The notes below the pieces were generated by a model. That model was not told where the DNA came from. It ran no database searches and saw only the letters and a list, made by a program, of their open reading frames with translations. A DNA stretch of 64,000 nucleotides from Oscillospiraceae bacterium CM (GTDB lineage Bacteria; Bacillota; Clostridia; Oscillospirales; Oscillospiraceae), in contig CP072107.1 of the NCBI GenBank assembly GCA_022870705.1, positions 186,001 to 250,000 on the forward strand, written 5' to 3'. Positions 27,976 through 39,034 of the stretch are shown piece by piece (the first letter of the stretch is position 1; each line of letters starts with the position of its first letter). The translations under genes and the position numbers were made by a program.

Positions 27976-28989
27976 CTATACCAACAAAAATTGAAGGGCA
28001 TTGAACAAATACCCGATGATGATAATACCAACAGTGACAATCGCAACAAAAACCGCCAGCAGTTTCGGTTTGACGGCGCGACGCAGCATAATTATGGAGG
28101 GTGCCGACAGCGCCGTGACCGCCATCATAAACGACAGGATTGTTCCGAGGCCGACGCCCTTCAAAAAGAGTGCTTCTGCAATTGGGATTGTGCCAAAGAT
28201 ATCGGCATACATCGGAACGCCGACAACCGTCGCCAGAATGACGGAAAACGGGTTTTTATTTCCAAGAATCATTTGGATGATGCTCTCCGGTATCCAGTTG
28301 TGGATGATAGCGCCGATGCCAACGCCGATGAGAACATACCAGAAGACTTTTCTGACGGTTGCCTGCACCTGTTCCCACGCATATTGCAGGCGATCTCGCT
28401 TTGTCAGCTCGGGTGATTCGAGATCGACACTGGCGGCAGATTTAATGAAGCTCTCTACATGCTTTTCCATACCGAGTTTTTGAATCAGCGTCCCGCCGAT
28501 AACGGCCAGAACAAGACCGACGACGACATAGGCGAGGGCAACTTTTCCGCCAAAGATGCTCATGAGCAGGACAAGGGAGCCCAAATCAACGAGCGGCGAC
28601 GAAATCAGAAACGAAAATGTGACACCGACGGGCAGACCGGCACTGGAGAAACCAATAAAGAGCGGAATCGAGGAGCAGGAACAAAACGGCGTCACCGTGC
28701 CGAGCAGCGCAGCAAGCGCGTTAGCGATAAGGCCGTTAAACCGCCCTAAAATCCGCTTAGTCCGTTCGGGCGGAAAATAGCTTTGGATATAGGAAATGAT
28801 CAAAATGAGAACGGAGAGTAAAACGAGAATCTTGACGGCGTCATACAGGAAAAACTGAACGCTGCCCCAGAGCCGTGTGTTTAAATCGAGGCCCAGTGAC
28901 GTAATTGCTGTTCCGATAAGCGCGTGCAGCCAGTTCATCCCCAATATTTGTGTTTGAAAAAAGACCCATATGGACTCGATAGCGGTCAT
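27976..28989 (-). CDS. arsP: ArsP-type permease (YraQ/DUF318 family)
   Basis: 337-residue membrane protein with about eight helices. TPFCSCSSIPLFIG is the signature of the ArsP/YraQ permease family, proposed to export trivalent organoarsenicals. It comes directly after arsR, with GAAGGGGTG before its ATG, and leads the arsenic resistance genes. Transport of another substrate cannot be excluded. Confidence 0.88.
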   Translation of the reverse strand: MTAIESIWVFFQTQILGMNWLHALIGTAITSLGLDLNTRLWGSVQFFLYDAVKILVLLSVLILIISYIQSYFPPERTKRILGRFNGLIANALAALLGTVTPFCSCSSIPLFIGFSSAGLPVGVTFSFLISSPLVDLGSLVLLMSIFGGKVALAYVVVGLVLAVIGGTLIQKLGMEKHVESFIKSAASVDLESPELTKRDRLQYAWEQVQATVRKVFWYVLIGVGIGAIIHNWIPESIIQMILGNKNPFSVILATVVGVPMYADIFGTIPIAEALFLKGVGLGTILSFMMAVTALSAPSIIMLRRAVKPKLLAVFVAIVTVGIIIIGYLFNALQFLLV

Positions 28990-29043
28990 AGTAACACCCC
29001 TTCACATTTAAAAATTTCGATATATTTGTCCGAATAAAAGCCA

Positions 29044-29370
29044 TCAGGCTGACGGCTTTTTCAGGCAGCAGTTTGTATTGACAGTTTTTATATCAAGGCT
29101 TGTCAGTCTCTTCAGCAGGTCCAAGGCATGCTGGCTGCCGCTCTCGCTGAGTTGATAGTGCGTCCATTTTCCGTCCTGCCGGCTGTCAACAATACCGGAA
29201 TCACATAAGATTTTCATGTGATACGATAACGTCGACTGGCTGATTAGAAGCTTCTCCAGCAGGACGCAGGCGCATTTTTCGCCACTGCGTAAAAGCTGGA
29301 GAATCATGAGACGGTTTTCATCGCAAAAAGCTTTAAAAACACGCGCGTTTTCCCGATGCGCCAATTCCAT
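29044..29370 (-). CDS. arsR: ArsR-family arsenic-responsive repressor
   Basis: 108 residues from ATG 29370 (GGAGTGAGG upstream; the longer frame reads back through the promoter). Winged HTH: ALCDENRLMILQLL-like N-terminus (FKAFCDENRLMI), then the metal-site region EKCACVLLEKL with a Cys pair in the position of ArsR's CVCDLC, and recognition helix SQSTLSYHMKIL. C-terminal NCCLKK offers a third and fourth Cys. First gene of the operon. Confidence 0.93.
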   Translation of the reverse strand: MELAHRENARVFKAFCDENRLMILQLLRSGEKCACVLLEKLLISQSTLSYHMKILCDSGIVDSRQDGKWTHYQLSESGSQHALDLLKRLTSLDIKTVNTNCCLKKPSA

Positions 29371-29384
29371 GCCCCTCACTCCAA

Positions 29385-29436
29385 ATCGAGAATAATCGAT
29401 ATATAATAGCATAATCGTCACATTCAAATTTGTCAA
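29385..29436 (-). promoter_or_regulatory. ars promoter and likely ArsR operator
   Basis: On the minus strand TTGACA (29431-29436), 17-nt spacer, TATGCT (29408-29413). Just after the start point lies an inverted repeat ATCGA-6-TCGAT (29385-29400), immediately before the arsR ribosome site, well placed for repression. Confidence 0.7.
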
Positions 29437-29455
29437 TGTGTTTTATGAAAAATTG

Positions 29456-31105
29456 TCATTTTCTTTTCTTGCCGAAGGGCGCCGACAGTTTTTCCATTTT
29501 GACGGGCTGCCCGCATATTTTGCAGTCGGTCATATTGCCAATGATCTCGTTACTGCGGCCTACCGGGATTTCAACGACTGTCTGTTCCGGAAAAACCTCC
29601 ACTTTGCCGATATCACGGACTGTGAGGGATGTGCGATCGACGATAGCGCCGATGATGTGATTGACGGCGGCGCGATGCCTTGAGCCGACATCAAGCAGAA
29701 TCGTTTCATAGACGGACGGTTTCGCTTTCGGCAAGGCGGGGCGCTTGCGTTCTTTCGGCATGGCATCATTAACAGGCTGCTGCACATGAGGGATAATGGC
29801 CGGTGCCAAATCGCGCTCAAAATTCAGCTGCATCGCTGCTGCGGCAATCTGATGATAGGTATAACCACGCATGGCCAATTGATCCGCCATTTCAGAAAAG
29901 TAAGGTGTTATCTCAATTTGCAGCGCCTCTTCCATGGCCGAGGTTATTTTTGCACGATTCACCTTCTTGATTTCGTCGGTCGTCGGCAGTTCAATCCGCG
30001 TAATCTGAGACTTTGCTTCGCGCGCGATATTCCGCATGGCGTAAACCTCGCGATTGCCGCTGCACAGCGTGACAGACCGGCCGAATTTTCCGGCACGGCC
30101 TGTGCGGCCGATTCGGTGCACATAGTACTCGGAATTAGCCGGAATATCGAAGTTGATCACCATATCCACATCGCTGACGTCGATGCCACGGGCGGCAATA
30201 TCCGTTGCGATGAGGATGGCGGTTCTGCCCTGCTTAAACCCATGCATGACAGCTGTCCTCTGGGATTGCTTAATATCACTGTGAATACTCTCAACGCTGA
30301 AATTCCGAAAAGCCAGCAGCTCCGTAAGCTCATCGACCATCTTCTTCGTATTGCAAAAAATAATTGCTTTGGCCGGCGCATGAAAATCCAGGAGGGCAAC
30401 GAGCGCGTCTTTCTTTCTGTTATGGGGCACATCGACGAAATTTTGTTCAATCTCGGCGATTGTCACCTGATCCTTATTAATCTCAATCATTTGCGGGTTC
30501 GTTTGGAACTCGTTTGTCAGTTTTAAAATCGCCGGTGGCATCGTTGCGGAAAACAGAACAGTCTGCCGGTCTTCCGGCGTATCTCTTAGAATTGTCTCGA
30601 TATCTTCTTTGAAGCCCATATTTAGCATCTCGTCGGCCTCATCCAGAATGACCATTTTCAAATTGTTCAGTTTAATGGTTTTCCGCCGCATATGGTCCAT
30701 CACCCGGCCGGGCGTGCCGACGACGATGTTGGCCCGTCGCAGGCGAATACACTGCTTGTCAATCGCGGCGCCGCCATATATTTCAACGGGACGGACGCCC
30801 GTTTTAAAGCGTGCAACTTTGCGAATTTCGTCGGCAGCCTGCATCGCCAGCTCACGCGTCGGGCAGAGAATAAGCACCTGAATCGTCGGCTTCTCCTCAT
30901 GATTGTCAACCTTCTCAATTGCCGGAATTGCAAAAGCGACTGTTTTTCCTGTTCCAGTCTGCGAGCGCGCGATAACGTCCGCGCCTGTTCTGATAAGAGG
31001 AATAGCCTCGGATTGGACAGGTGTGGCGAAATCAAAGCCCATCTCGACAATGGCTCTTTCAATTTTTGGGGTCAGGTTCAGCTGCGAAAACGGAATTTTT
31101 GTCAT
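29456..31105 (-). CDS. DEAD-box RNA helicase (CshA/DeaD type)
   Basis: 549 residues. Q motif TPVQSEAIPL, motif I ARSQTGTGKT, PTRELA, GTPGRV, DEAD (LDEADEML), SAT, then helicase C with HRIGRTGRAG. The C-terminal ~75 residues (VYETILLDVGSRHRAAV, IVDRTSLTVRDIGKVEVF) form a DbpA-like RNA-binding domain, ending in a basic tail. Unwinds structured RNA in ribosome assembly or mRNA decay. GAGGAAAT precedes the ATG and a small hairpin with a T tract sits in the leader. Confidence 0.95.
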   Translation of the reverse strand: MTKIPFSQLNLTPKIERAIVEMGFDFATPVQSEAIPLIRTGADVIARSQTGTGKTVAFAIPAIEKVDNHEEKPTIQVLILCPTRELAMQAADEIRKVARFKTGVRPVEIYGGAAIDKQCIRLRRANIVVGTPGRVMDHMRRKTIKLNNLKMVILDEADEMLNMGFKEDIETILRDTPEDRQTVLFSATMPPAILKLTNEFQTNPQMIEINKDQVTIAEIEQNFVDVPHNRKKDALVALLDFHAPAKAIIFCNTKKMVDELTELLAFRNFSVESIHSDIKQSQRTAVMHGFKQGRTAILIATDIAARGIDVSDVDMVINFDIPANSEYYVHRIGRTGRAGKFGRSVTLCSGNREVYAMRNIAREAKSQITRIELPTTDEIKKVNRAKITSAMEEALQIEITPYFSEMADQLAMRGYTYHQIAAAAMQLNFERDLAPAIIPHVQQPVNDAMPKERKRPALPKAKPSVYETILLDVGSRHRAAVNHIIGAIVDRTSLTVRDIGKVEVFPEQTVVEIPVGRSNEIIGNMTDCKICGQPVKMEKLSAPFGKKRK

Positions 31106-31120
31106 TTATTTCCTCAATTC

Positions 31121-31151
31121 TAAAATAAAAAACGAGACAGAATGCCTCGTT
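31121..31151 (-). terminator. Possible attenuator in the helicase leader
   Basis: On the minus strand AACGAG, 9-nt loop, CTCGTT followed by TTTTATTTT, ending about 16 nt before the helicase start. Short stem but with a clear T tract, in the right direction. Confidence 0.5.
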
Positions 31152-31185
31152 TCAATAAACGATTAATTTGTATGATTCGCCGTTT

Positions 31186-31214
31186 AAACTATCATATTCA
31201 CTGTATATTGTCAA
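31186..31214 (-). promoter_or_regulatory. Candidate helicase promoter
   Basis: On the minus strand TTGACA, 17-nt spacer, TAGTTT; the leader would be about 75 nt and include the attenuator-like hairpin. Confidence 0.45.
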
Positions 31215-31264
31215 ATACAATGTTGTTTAGCAGGCTATTGGGACAGATTTGACTTGGCGGCATG

Positions 31265-31294
31265 TTGACAGCGGCCATTCTATTTTGATACTAT
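31265..31294 (+). promoter_or_regulatory. Candidate lemA promoter
   Basis: TTGACA, 18-nt spacer, TACTAT, start near 31301, followed by GGATAGGAG before the lemA ATG. Confidence 0.6.
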
Positions 31295-31329
31295 TAAATA
31301 AAGTTTTGTTAGGATAGGAGCGTTTTTGC

Positions 31330-31878
31330 ATGGGTTGGATTATTGTCGGCATCGTTGTCATTATCCTCATCATCTGGTTTATTAGCGCTTATAACCGTTT
31401 CGTTTCTCTGCGCAACCGCGTTGAAGAAGCCTTCTCCACGATGGATGTCTATCTGAAAAAGCGCTATGATCTCGTGCCCAACCTTGTTGAGACCGTTAAG
31501 GGTTACGCCAAACACGAAAGCACGACGTTTGAAAACATCGTCAAAGCCCGGAGCATGGCCATGGGCGCACAGTCGCTTGAGGAGCGGGCGCAGGGCGAAA
31601 ACATGCTGACAGGCACACTTAAATCACTGTTCGCCCTTGCAGAAAATTATCCAGAACTCAAGGCCAATCAGAACTTTCTTGACCTGCAGGGGCAGCTGGC
31701 GGCCATTGAAAACGATATTATGAATTCCCGCAAGTATTACAACGCCATCGTCCGTGAATTCAACATCGCGCGTGAGGCCTTCCCGAGCGTCATCGTTGCC
31801 AACATGATGCATCTTGAGAAGAAGCCCATGTTCGAGATCGACGGCGCAGAACGCCAGAACGTCAAGGTTCAATTCTAA
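31330..31878 (+). CDS. lemA: LemA family protein
   Basis: 182 residues. One N-terminal membrane helix (about 2-22, WIIVGIVVIILIIWFIS) then a helical-bundle domain with RNRVEEAFSTMDVYLKKRYDLVPNLV and ARKYYNAIVREFN-type sequence (SRKYYNAIVREFN), which are typical of LemA. Function not established; LemA is often paired with a DUF2207/TPM-type glycine-rich protein, as here. Confidence 0.94.
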   Translation: MGWIIVGIVVIILIIWFISAYNRFVSLRNRVEEAFSTMDVYLKKRYDLVPNLVETVKGYAKHESTTFENIVKARSMAMGAQSLEERAQGENMLTGTLKSLFALAENYPELKANQNFLDLQGQLAAIENDIMNSRKYYNAIVREFNIAREAFPSVIVANMMHLEKKPMFEIDGAERQNVKVQF

Positions 31879-31896
31879 ATCTGACACAGCGTATAC

Positions 31897-31946
31897 AAAG
31901 GATAGCATTGCAAGCAAGCCGCCGCTTTCTGCTGATGCTATCCTTT
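31897..31946 (+). other. Inverted repeat between lemA and the DUF2207 gene
   Basis: AAAGGATAGCAT and ATGCTATCCTTT are perfect 12-nt inverted repeats separated by 26 nt, which can partly pair internally. No T tract follows; it may stabilise the lemA message or lower read-through. Confidence 0.55.
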
Positions 31947-31983
31947 ATAACGTGAATGGACAATTTGAGCGAAGGGGATTCCT

Positions 31984-33858
<1,875 letters not shown>

Positions 33859-33873
33859 AATATTGACTATCTG

Positions 33874-33913
33874 AAAAAGGACCGCCACCGATTAACGGTG
33901 ACGGTCTTTTTTG
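33874..33913. terminator. Bidirectional intrinsic terminator
   Basis: Stem GACCGCCACCG/CGGTGACGGTC (one mismatch), loop ATTAA, with AAAAAG before and CTTTTTT after, so it can end both the lemA-DUF2207 transcript and the convergent hem/cob operon. Confidence 0.92.
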
Positions 33914-33966
33914 GCGGCTTCTCCGGACTCGTCGGGGCGCCTGTTTGAGATTCGAAGCGCTGTAAC

Positions 33967-34335
33967 TTAAATTGCTATAACCTGCCTGACGCGGTCGGAC
34001 ACGATTTCAGCCAGCCGCCGATCCGTGCCGAGCGTTGACCCCATCGTCATTTTGACATGGGGGTATTTTTCGTTGAGCGCCGCGATTTCTCCCGGTATAT
34101 CTTCTTTTATATGAATTCCGGCAAAGAGGAAATAAGGGATAACGACGATGTTGTCGGCACCTTTATCAATGAGGTTTTTAATGCCCGCTTCAAGGTTTTT
34201 GTCCCGAAACTGCAGATACGCTTCCTCAATCATATCGCTGACAAGAATTTCTTTGACGAAAGACGTGATTTGCGCCATGGTCTTTTCTGTGTCGCCTTCA
34301 CGGCTGCCGTGCGCTAAGAGCAGAATACCAGTCAT
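33967..34335 (-). CDS. cbiX: Single-domain sirohydrochlorin cobaltochelatase
   Basis: 122 residues from ATG 34335 (GGAGAG 5 nt upstream). A short CbiX with the N-terminal catalytic His in LLLAHGSREGDTE and a second His in FLFAGIHIKEDIPGE. Inserts Co2+ into sirohydrochlorin at the start of the anaerobic cobalamin route. Last gene of the riboswitch-controlled operon, 13 nt after hemL. SirB-like iron chelation for siroheme is the alternative. Confidence 0.88.
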   Translation of the reverse strand: MTGILLLAHGSREGDTEKTMAQITSFVKEILVSDMIEEAYLQFRDKNLEAGIKNLIDKGADNIVVIPYFLFAGIHIKEDIPGEIAALNEKYPHVKMTMGSTLGTDRRLAEIVSDRVRQVIAI

Positions 34336-34348
34336 TTGAACTCTCCTG

Positions 34349-35629
34349 TTATATGTTTTTAAAATAGTGTGCCGCTGCCGCCAGTGTTTTATCAAGCTGC
34401 TCGTTGGTATGCGCGTCTGACAAAAACATCGCTTCAAATTGCGACGGCGCCAGATAAACGCCGCTTTGGAGCATGTGCATAAAATACCGGGAGAAGCCTA
34501 CCGTATCGGCGCGTTGGGCATCATTGAAATTGTCGACAGGGCCGGGCGTAAAGAAAAGGCAGCCCAGCGAGCCGACGCGGTTTAACGCACAGGGCACACC
34601 GGCGCGGTCAACGATTTCTTGCAACCCGCTAAACAGCTTTTCGGCTGATGCTTCCAGGTGTGCGTAAACCGCCGGATGTTCCTTTAGATAAGTCAACTGG
34701 GCGATACCTGCCGCCATTGCAATCGGGTTGCCGCTTAACGTGCCCGCCTGGTAGACGGCACCGAGCGGCGCGACTTGCGCCATAAGGTCTCTCCGGCCGC
34801 CATAAGCCCCGACAGGGAGCCCGCCGCCGATGATTTTTCCAAAGGCCGTCAGGTCCGGGCGGACGCCGAAGCGCTCCTGCGCCCCGCCAAGCCCGAGACG
34901 AAAGCCTGTAATGACTTCATCAAAAATTAAAAGCGTCCCGTTTTCATTGCACAGCATGCGCAGAGCTGTAAGGAAATTTTCCCGTGGCGGGATAACGCCC
35001 ATATTTGCGGCGACAGGCTCAATGATAACGGCCGCAATCTCGCCTTTGTTGCGTTCGAAGATTTCTTTTGTTATTTCGAGGTCGTTATAGGGCGCCGTCA
35101 ACGTGTCCTTGGCACAGCCTGCTGTCACACCGGCGCTGCCGGAGATACCGGCCGTCATCAGGCCGGAGCCCGCCTTCACCAGCATCGCGTCGCAATGGCC
35201 GTGATAACAGCCCTCAAATTTAAGAATTTTGTCCCGGCCGGTTGCACCGCGGGCCACGCGAATGGCGCTCATGACAGCCTCGGTGCCCGAGTTGACCATG
35301 CGCACCATATCGATGGATGGGAAAATCGAACAGATGAGCTCCGCCATTGTCACTTCCCGCGCCGTCGCCGCACCGTAGCTCAGGCCGTCTCGGGCGGCCT
35401 TCATAACGGCTTCTAAAATAACGGGATGGTTATGACCGAGAATCATCGGCCCCCAGGAACCGATATAATCGACATACTCGTTTCCGTCAACATCTGTTAT
35501 CAGGGCACCATCGGCGCTTTTAATAAAGCGGGGCGTGCCGGAAACCGACATAAACGCGCGCACCGGGCTGTTGACGCCGCCGGGGATTACTTTTTTCGCT
35601 TGCTCAAACAGGCGCTCTGATTCTGTCAT
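34349..35629 (-). CDS. hemL: Glutamate-1-semialdehyde 2,1-aminomutase
   Basis: 426 residues, class III aminotransferase fold. PGGVNSPVRAF at the N-terminus, FDEVITGFR and the PLP lysine in AFGKIIGGGLPVGAYGG, then YQAGTLSGNPIAM. Makes 5-aminolevulinate from glutamate semialdehyde, after HemA. One-base overlap with hemB (TAATG). Confidence 0.97.
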   Translation of the reverse strand: MTESERLFEQAKKVIPGGVNSPVRAFMSVSGTPRFIKSADGALITDVDGNEYVDYIGSWGPMILGHNHPVILEAVMKAARDGLSYGAATAREVTMAELICSIFPSIDMVRMVNSGTEAVMSAIRVARGATGRDKILKFEGCYHGHCDAMLVKAGSGLMTAGISGSAGVTAGCAKDTLTAPYNDLEITKEIFERNKGEIAAVIIEPVAANMGVIPPRENFLTALRMLCNENGTLLIFDEVITGFRLGLGGAQERFGVRPDLTAFGKIIGGGLPVGAYGGRRDLMAQVAPLGAVYQAGTLSGNPIAMAAGIAQLTYLKEHPAVYAHLEASAEKLFSGLQEIVDRAGVPCALNRVGSLGCLFFTPGPVDNFNDAQRADTVGFSRYFMHMLQSGVYLAPSQFEAMFLSDAHTNEQLDKTLAAAAHYFKNI

Positions 35630-36612
35630 TAGCCAAGCCTCCCCGCGTCAATCAAACCGGCGATTTCCGGCGCGTAATAGGAAATCAAAATATCGGCACC
35701 AGCCCTGAAGATGGACGCCGTTGTCTCGCAGATCATGGACGATTCGTCGACATACCCCGCGCGAGCTGCCGACTTGATCATTGCATACTCGCCGCTGACG
35801 CTGTAAGCCGCCGTGGGGACGTTGCAGGCGGCGGAAACACGGTCAATCACATCGAGGTAAGAGAGCGCGGGCTTGACCATTAAGATATCGGCGCCTTCTT
35901 GAAGGTCAAGCGCGGCCTCCTTGAGGGCTTCTTTTTTATTGTGATAATCCATCTGATAACCGCGTCGGTCGCCAAAGGCGGGTGCGGAACCGGCCGCGTC
36001 GCGAAACGGGCCGTAGAAGGCAGAGCTGTATTTGACGGCGTAGCTCATGATGGGGATATGTGAATAGGAATTCTGGTCGAGGCACGCCCGGATTGCGGCG
36101 ACGCGGCCGTCCATCATATCCGACGGAGCGACCATATCGGCACCGGCCTGGGCCTGTGAGAGCGCCGTTTTGGCCAAAAGCGGCAGCGTCTTGTCATTAT
36201 CCACCGCGTGACCGCTTATCACGCCGCAGTGACCGTGCGAGGAATATTCACAGAGGCAGACGTCTGTGACACAGTAAACGGACGGATATTCCGCTTTTAT
36301 TTTAATAAGCGCCTTCTGGACGATGCCGTCGTCTGCATAAGCGCCGCTTGCCAGCGCGTCCTTGCCGTCCGGAATGCCGAAGAGGAGAACTTTGTCAATA
36401 CCGGCCTTCAACAACGGCTCTATAACCGCCGGAAGGCGGTCAACGCTGTAACGGAACTGACCCGGCATGGCGGCGATTTCCTCTGCGATTTGATTACCTT
36501 CTTTAATGAATAGCGGGTAAATGAGGGAGGCTTTCGAAATCCGCGTTTCCCGAACCATTTCCCGAAGCGCCGGAGCGCCACGGAGACGGCGCGGTCTGTG
36601 AACAAGGTCCAT
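35629..36612 (-). CDS. hemB: 5-Aminolevulinate dehydratase (porphobilinogen synthase)
   Basis: 327 residues. The zinc-type cysteines are present in DVCLCEYSSHGHCG, and the two Schiff-base lysines in YAVKYSSAFYGPFRDA and ILMVKPALSYLD. Condenses two 5-aminolevulinates into porphobilinogen. Starts directly after the cobA-hemD stop, with GGGAGG inside the end of that gene. Confidence 0.97.
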   Translation of the reverse strand: MDLVHRPRRLRGAPALREMVRETRISKASLIYPLFIKEGNQIAEEIAAMPGQFRYSVDRLPAVIEPLLKAGIDKVLLFGIPDGKDALASGAYADDGIVQKALIKIKAEYPSVYCVTDVCLCEYSSHGHCGVISGHAVDNDKTLPLLAKTALSQAQAGADMVAPSDMMDGRVAAIRACLDQNSYSHIPIMSYAVKYSSAFYGPFRDAAGSAPAFGDRRGYQMDYHNKKEALKEAALDLQEGADILMVKPALSYLDVIDRVSAACNVPTAAYSVSGEYAMIKSAARAGYVDESSMICETTASIFRAGADILISYYAPEIAGLIDAGRLG

Positions 36613-38124
36613 TTACGCGCCCTCCCGCACAGATTGATGGAGCTCGGCGATTTTCTCTGCAAGGCTCTCAACTGAAATCTCCTTGGAGACGGCCGTTTTC
36701 ATGCCGAACGTTCGGGCTTCCTGCGCTGTCTGCTCACCGATGCAGACGGCTGTAATTTCGGAAAAATCAGCCGATTCATAAAGCGCCGCAAAGCCACGGA
36801 CGGTGGAGGCGCTCGTAAAAGCGACGAAGTCGATTTTTTTCTTCCCGAGGATATCGCGGCAAAGCATATTGTTGGGATACAGCGTGTCATACACCGGAAT
36901 GTCGTCGTAAACGATACCGGCGTCGTCCAGTGCCGCTGTTAATTCCGAGGAGCCGATTTTAGCACGCGGGATGAGGAGCTTTTCGCCGGGCTTGACGACA
37001 GCGGCCAGCGCCTTGCCTAAATGGGCCGTATCGTAAACAGCCGGGACGCAATCGACGAATATACCGCGGCTGTTGATCGCTTTTTCCGTTGCCGAGCCGA
37101 TGGCTGCAAATTTCATAGCGCCGAGCGCCCGAATATCAGTTTTATTTTTTCGGAGGGTATCAAAGAAAATTTCGACACCCGCCTGACTTGTCAAGACCAC
37201 CCACGCATAATCCTTCAAATTTTCAAGAGCCGATTGGAAGGGGGCGTTTTGAGAAATCGCCGCCGTTTTGATCGCCGGGATTTCGAGAACCTCGGCACCG
37301 AGCGCCCGAAGTTTTTTCGTCAGCTTGGAGGCTAGCTCCTGCGGGCGCGTCACGACGACGCGCGCCCCACCCAAGGGCCTGTCCTCCGCCCAGTGGAATT
37401 TTTCGGACAGGCTGCAGACCATGCCGATGATGATTATGGACGGCGTTGAGATGTTTTCACGGCGAGCTGTCTCCGGCAATTTTTCCAGTGTCGAGACGAC
37501 GCGGCGCTGGGCGGCTGTCGTCCCTTTTTCCAAAACAGCCGCCGGCATGTGCGGGCTCATTCCGGATTGGATCAAGCTATTGCAGATATAATCCAACGCC
37601 CCGACGCCCATTAAAAATATCAGGGTGCCGTTGAGCCTCACAAGCGCGTCGAAATCGATGTCAGGCTTATCGTCATTTTTAAGATGGCCTGTGATGATGT
37701 GAACGGATGAACAAAAATCCCGGTGCGTCACGGGAATACCGGCATACGCGGGCACCGCGATGGCCGAGGTGACGCCGGGGACAATTTCAAACGGGACACG
37801 GTGCGCATTCAAAAGCTCCAGCTCTTCACCGCCGCGGCCGAAAAGGAACGGGTCGCCGCCCTTGAGGCGGACGACGTTTTGCCCTTTCTGCGCTTCTTTA
37901 AGCAGCACCTCGTTAATGCGCTCCTGCTTCATGACGGCGTGCCCGGCGCGCTTGCCAACATTGATACGTTTGGCGCTTTCCGGGATAAGGCCCAGTATCG
38001 CATCACCCACGAGGCTGTCATATAAAACAACGTCGGCTTCCTCCAGGAGACTTTTTGCTTTCAGTGTCAGAAGACCGATGTCGGACGGACCGGCACCGAC
38101 GAGCCAAACTTTCCCTTTTTTCAT
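36613..38124 (-). CDS. cobA-hemD: Fused uroporphyrinogen-III methyltransferase and synthase
   Basis: 503 residues. Residues 1-245 are a SAM-dependent uroporphyrinogen-III C-methyltransferase (VWLVGAGPSDIGLLTLKA, LKGGDPFLFGRGGEE, VTSAIAVPAYAGIPVTHR); residues ~255-503 are uroporphyrinogen-III synthase (VVVTRPQELASKL, FTSASTVRGF). The fusion makes uroporphyrinogen III and converts it at once to precorrin-2, steering flux to siroheme/cobalamin. ATG 38124 fits GGAG 7 nt upstream better than ATG 38130. Confidence 0.94.
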   Translation of the reverse strand: MKKGKVWLVGAGPSDIGLLTLKAKSLLEEADVVLYDSLVGDAILGLIPESAKRINVGKRAGHAVMKQERINEVLLKEAQKGQNVVRLKGGDPFLFGRGGEELELLNAHRVPFEIVPGVTSAIAVPAYAGIPVTHRDFCSSVHIITGHLKNDDKPDIDFDALVRLNGTLIFLMGVGALDYICNSLIQSGMSPHMPAAVLEKGTTAAQRRVVSTLEKLPETARRENISTPSIIIIGMVCSLSEKFHWAEDRPLGGARVVVTRPQELASKLTKKLRALGAEVLEIPAIKTAAISQNAPFQSALENLKDYAWVVLTSQAGVEIFFDTLRKNKTDIRALGAMKFAAIGSATEKAINSRGIFVDCVPAVYDTAHLGKALAAVVKPGEKLLIPRAKIGSSELTAALDDAGIVYDDIPVYDTLYPNNMLCRDILGKKKIDFVAFTSASTVRGFAALYESADFSEITAVCIGEQTAQEARTFGMKTAVSKEISVESLAEKIAELHQSVREGA

Positions 38125-38146
38125 TCTCATTCTCCTTTGAGGCGCG

Positions 38147-39034
38147 TCAGGCCTTTATCTCTTTTAAAAGCAATTCGGCAAGGGTGACCCCAAGCTGCTC
38201 GGCGCAGTCTGCCGACATCTCCATGGCGCCGGTCATATGCCGGGCGCTCTTTTCATCATAATGAAGGCCGAAAAGCCGAATCGTCTTCCCCGTAATTTTC
38301 GCATACGCCGCAATGGGGGAGGAGCAGCCGCCGTCCAAACGGCGGACAAAGGCGCGCTCGGCCGTTGACGCGAGCCTTGCTTCGCGGTCGTCAACGCAGT
38401 GGAGATAGGAATGATCGTCGCCCGCTCTGGCCTGTACAGCCAAAATTCCCTGGCCGGCTGCCGGAATCATTTCGCTCTCAGTAAAAACACGCGTGATGCG
38501 CCCGGAAAGCCCCATGCGGTTGAGGCCTGCACAGGCCAGCACCGTAGCGGCATAGTCGCCGCCGTCCAGCTTGCTGAGCCGGAGCAAGACGTTGCCGCGG
38601 ATGCCATTAACCGACACGCCCGGGTACAATTTTTCGAGCTGAAGCTTCCGGCGGGCGCTTGAGCAGCCGAAGGGCTTTGATAAATCAACGACGCTTGCCC
38701 CTTTTGGCAAAACAAGGGCGTCAAACGGATTTTCACGTTTTGTATAACTGATGATCGGCAAATCGTCCGGTGTTTGCATGGGCATGTCTTTCAGGCTGTG
38801 AACGGCAAAATCAATTTGGCCGCCGCGCAGGCCGATATCGAGCTCCTTGACGAAAAGACCCTTTCCGCCGACCTCGTCAAGATTTCTGTCTAAAATGACG
38901 TCACCGCTTGTTTTCATGGTGATCAGCTTAAAATCAAGTTCCGGGTGATGATGCTTGATCTGTTCGATAACGAGCTTTGCCTGAATAACGGCAAGCGCGC
39001 TTTCCCGGCTGCCGACTTTAATCAATCGTTTCAT
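38147..39034 (-). CDS. hemC: Hydroxymethylbilane synthase
   Basis: 295 residues, porphobilinogen deaminase. VGSRESALAVIQ at the N-terminus, HSLKDMPMQ, VNGIRGNVLLRLSKLDGG, and the dipyrromethane-cofactor Cys in RLDGGCSSPIAAYA. Its ATG overlaps the hemA stop (ATGA). Confidence 0.97.
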   Translation of the reverse strand: MKRLIKVGSRESALAVIQAKLVIEQIKHHHPELDFKLITMKTSGDVILDRNLDEVGGKGLFVKELDIGLRGGQIDFAVHSLKDMPMQTPDDLPIISYTKRENPFDALVLPKGASVVDLSKPFGCSSARRKLQLEKLYPGVSVNGIRGNVLLRLSKLDGGDYAATVLACAGLNRMGLSGRITRVFTESEMIPAAGQGILAVQARAGDDHSYLHCVDDREARLASTAERAFVRRLDGGCSSPIAAYAKITGKTIRLFGLHYDEKSARHMTGAMEMSADCAEQLGVTLAELLLKEIKA

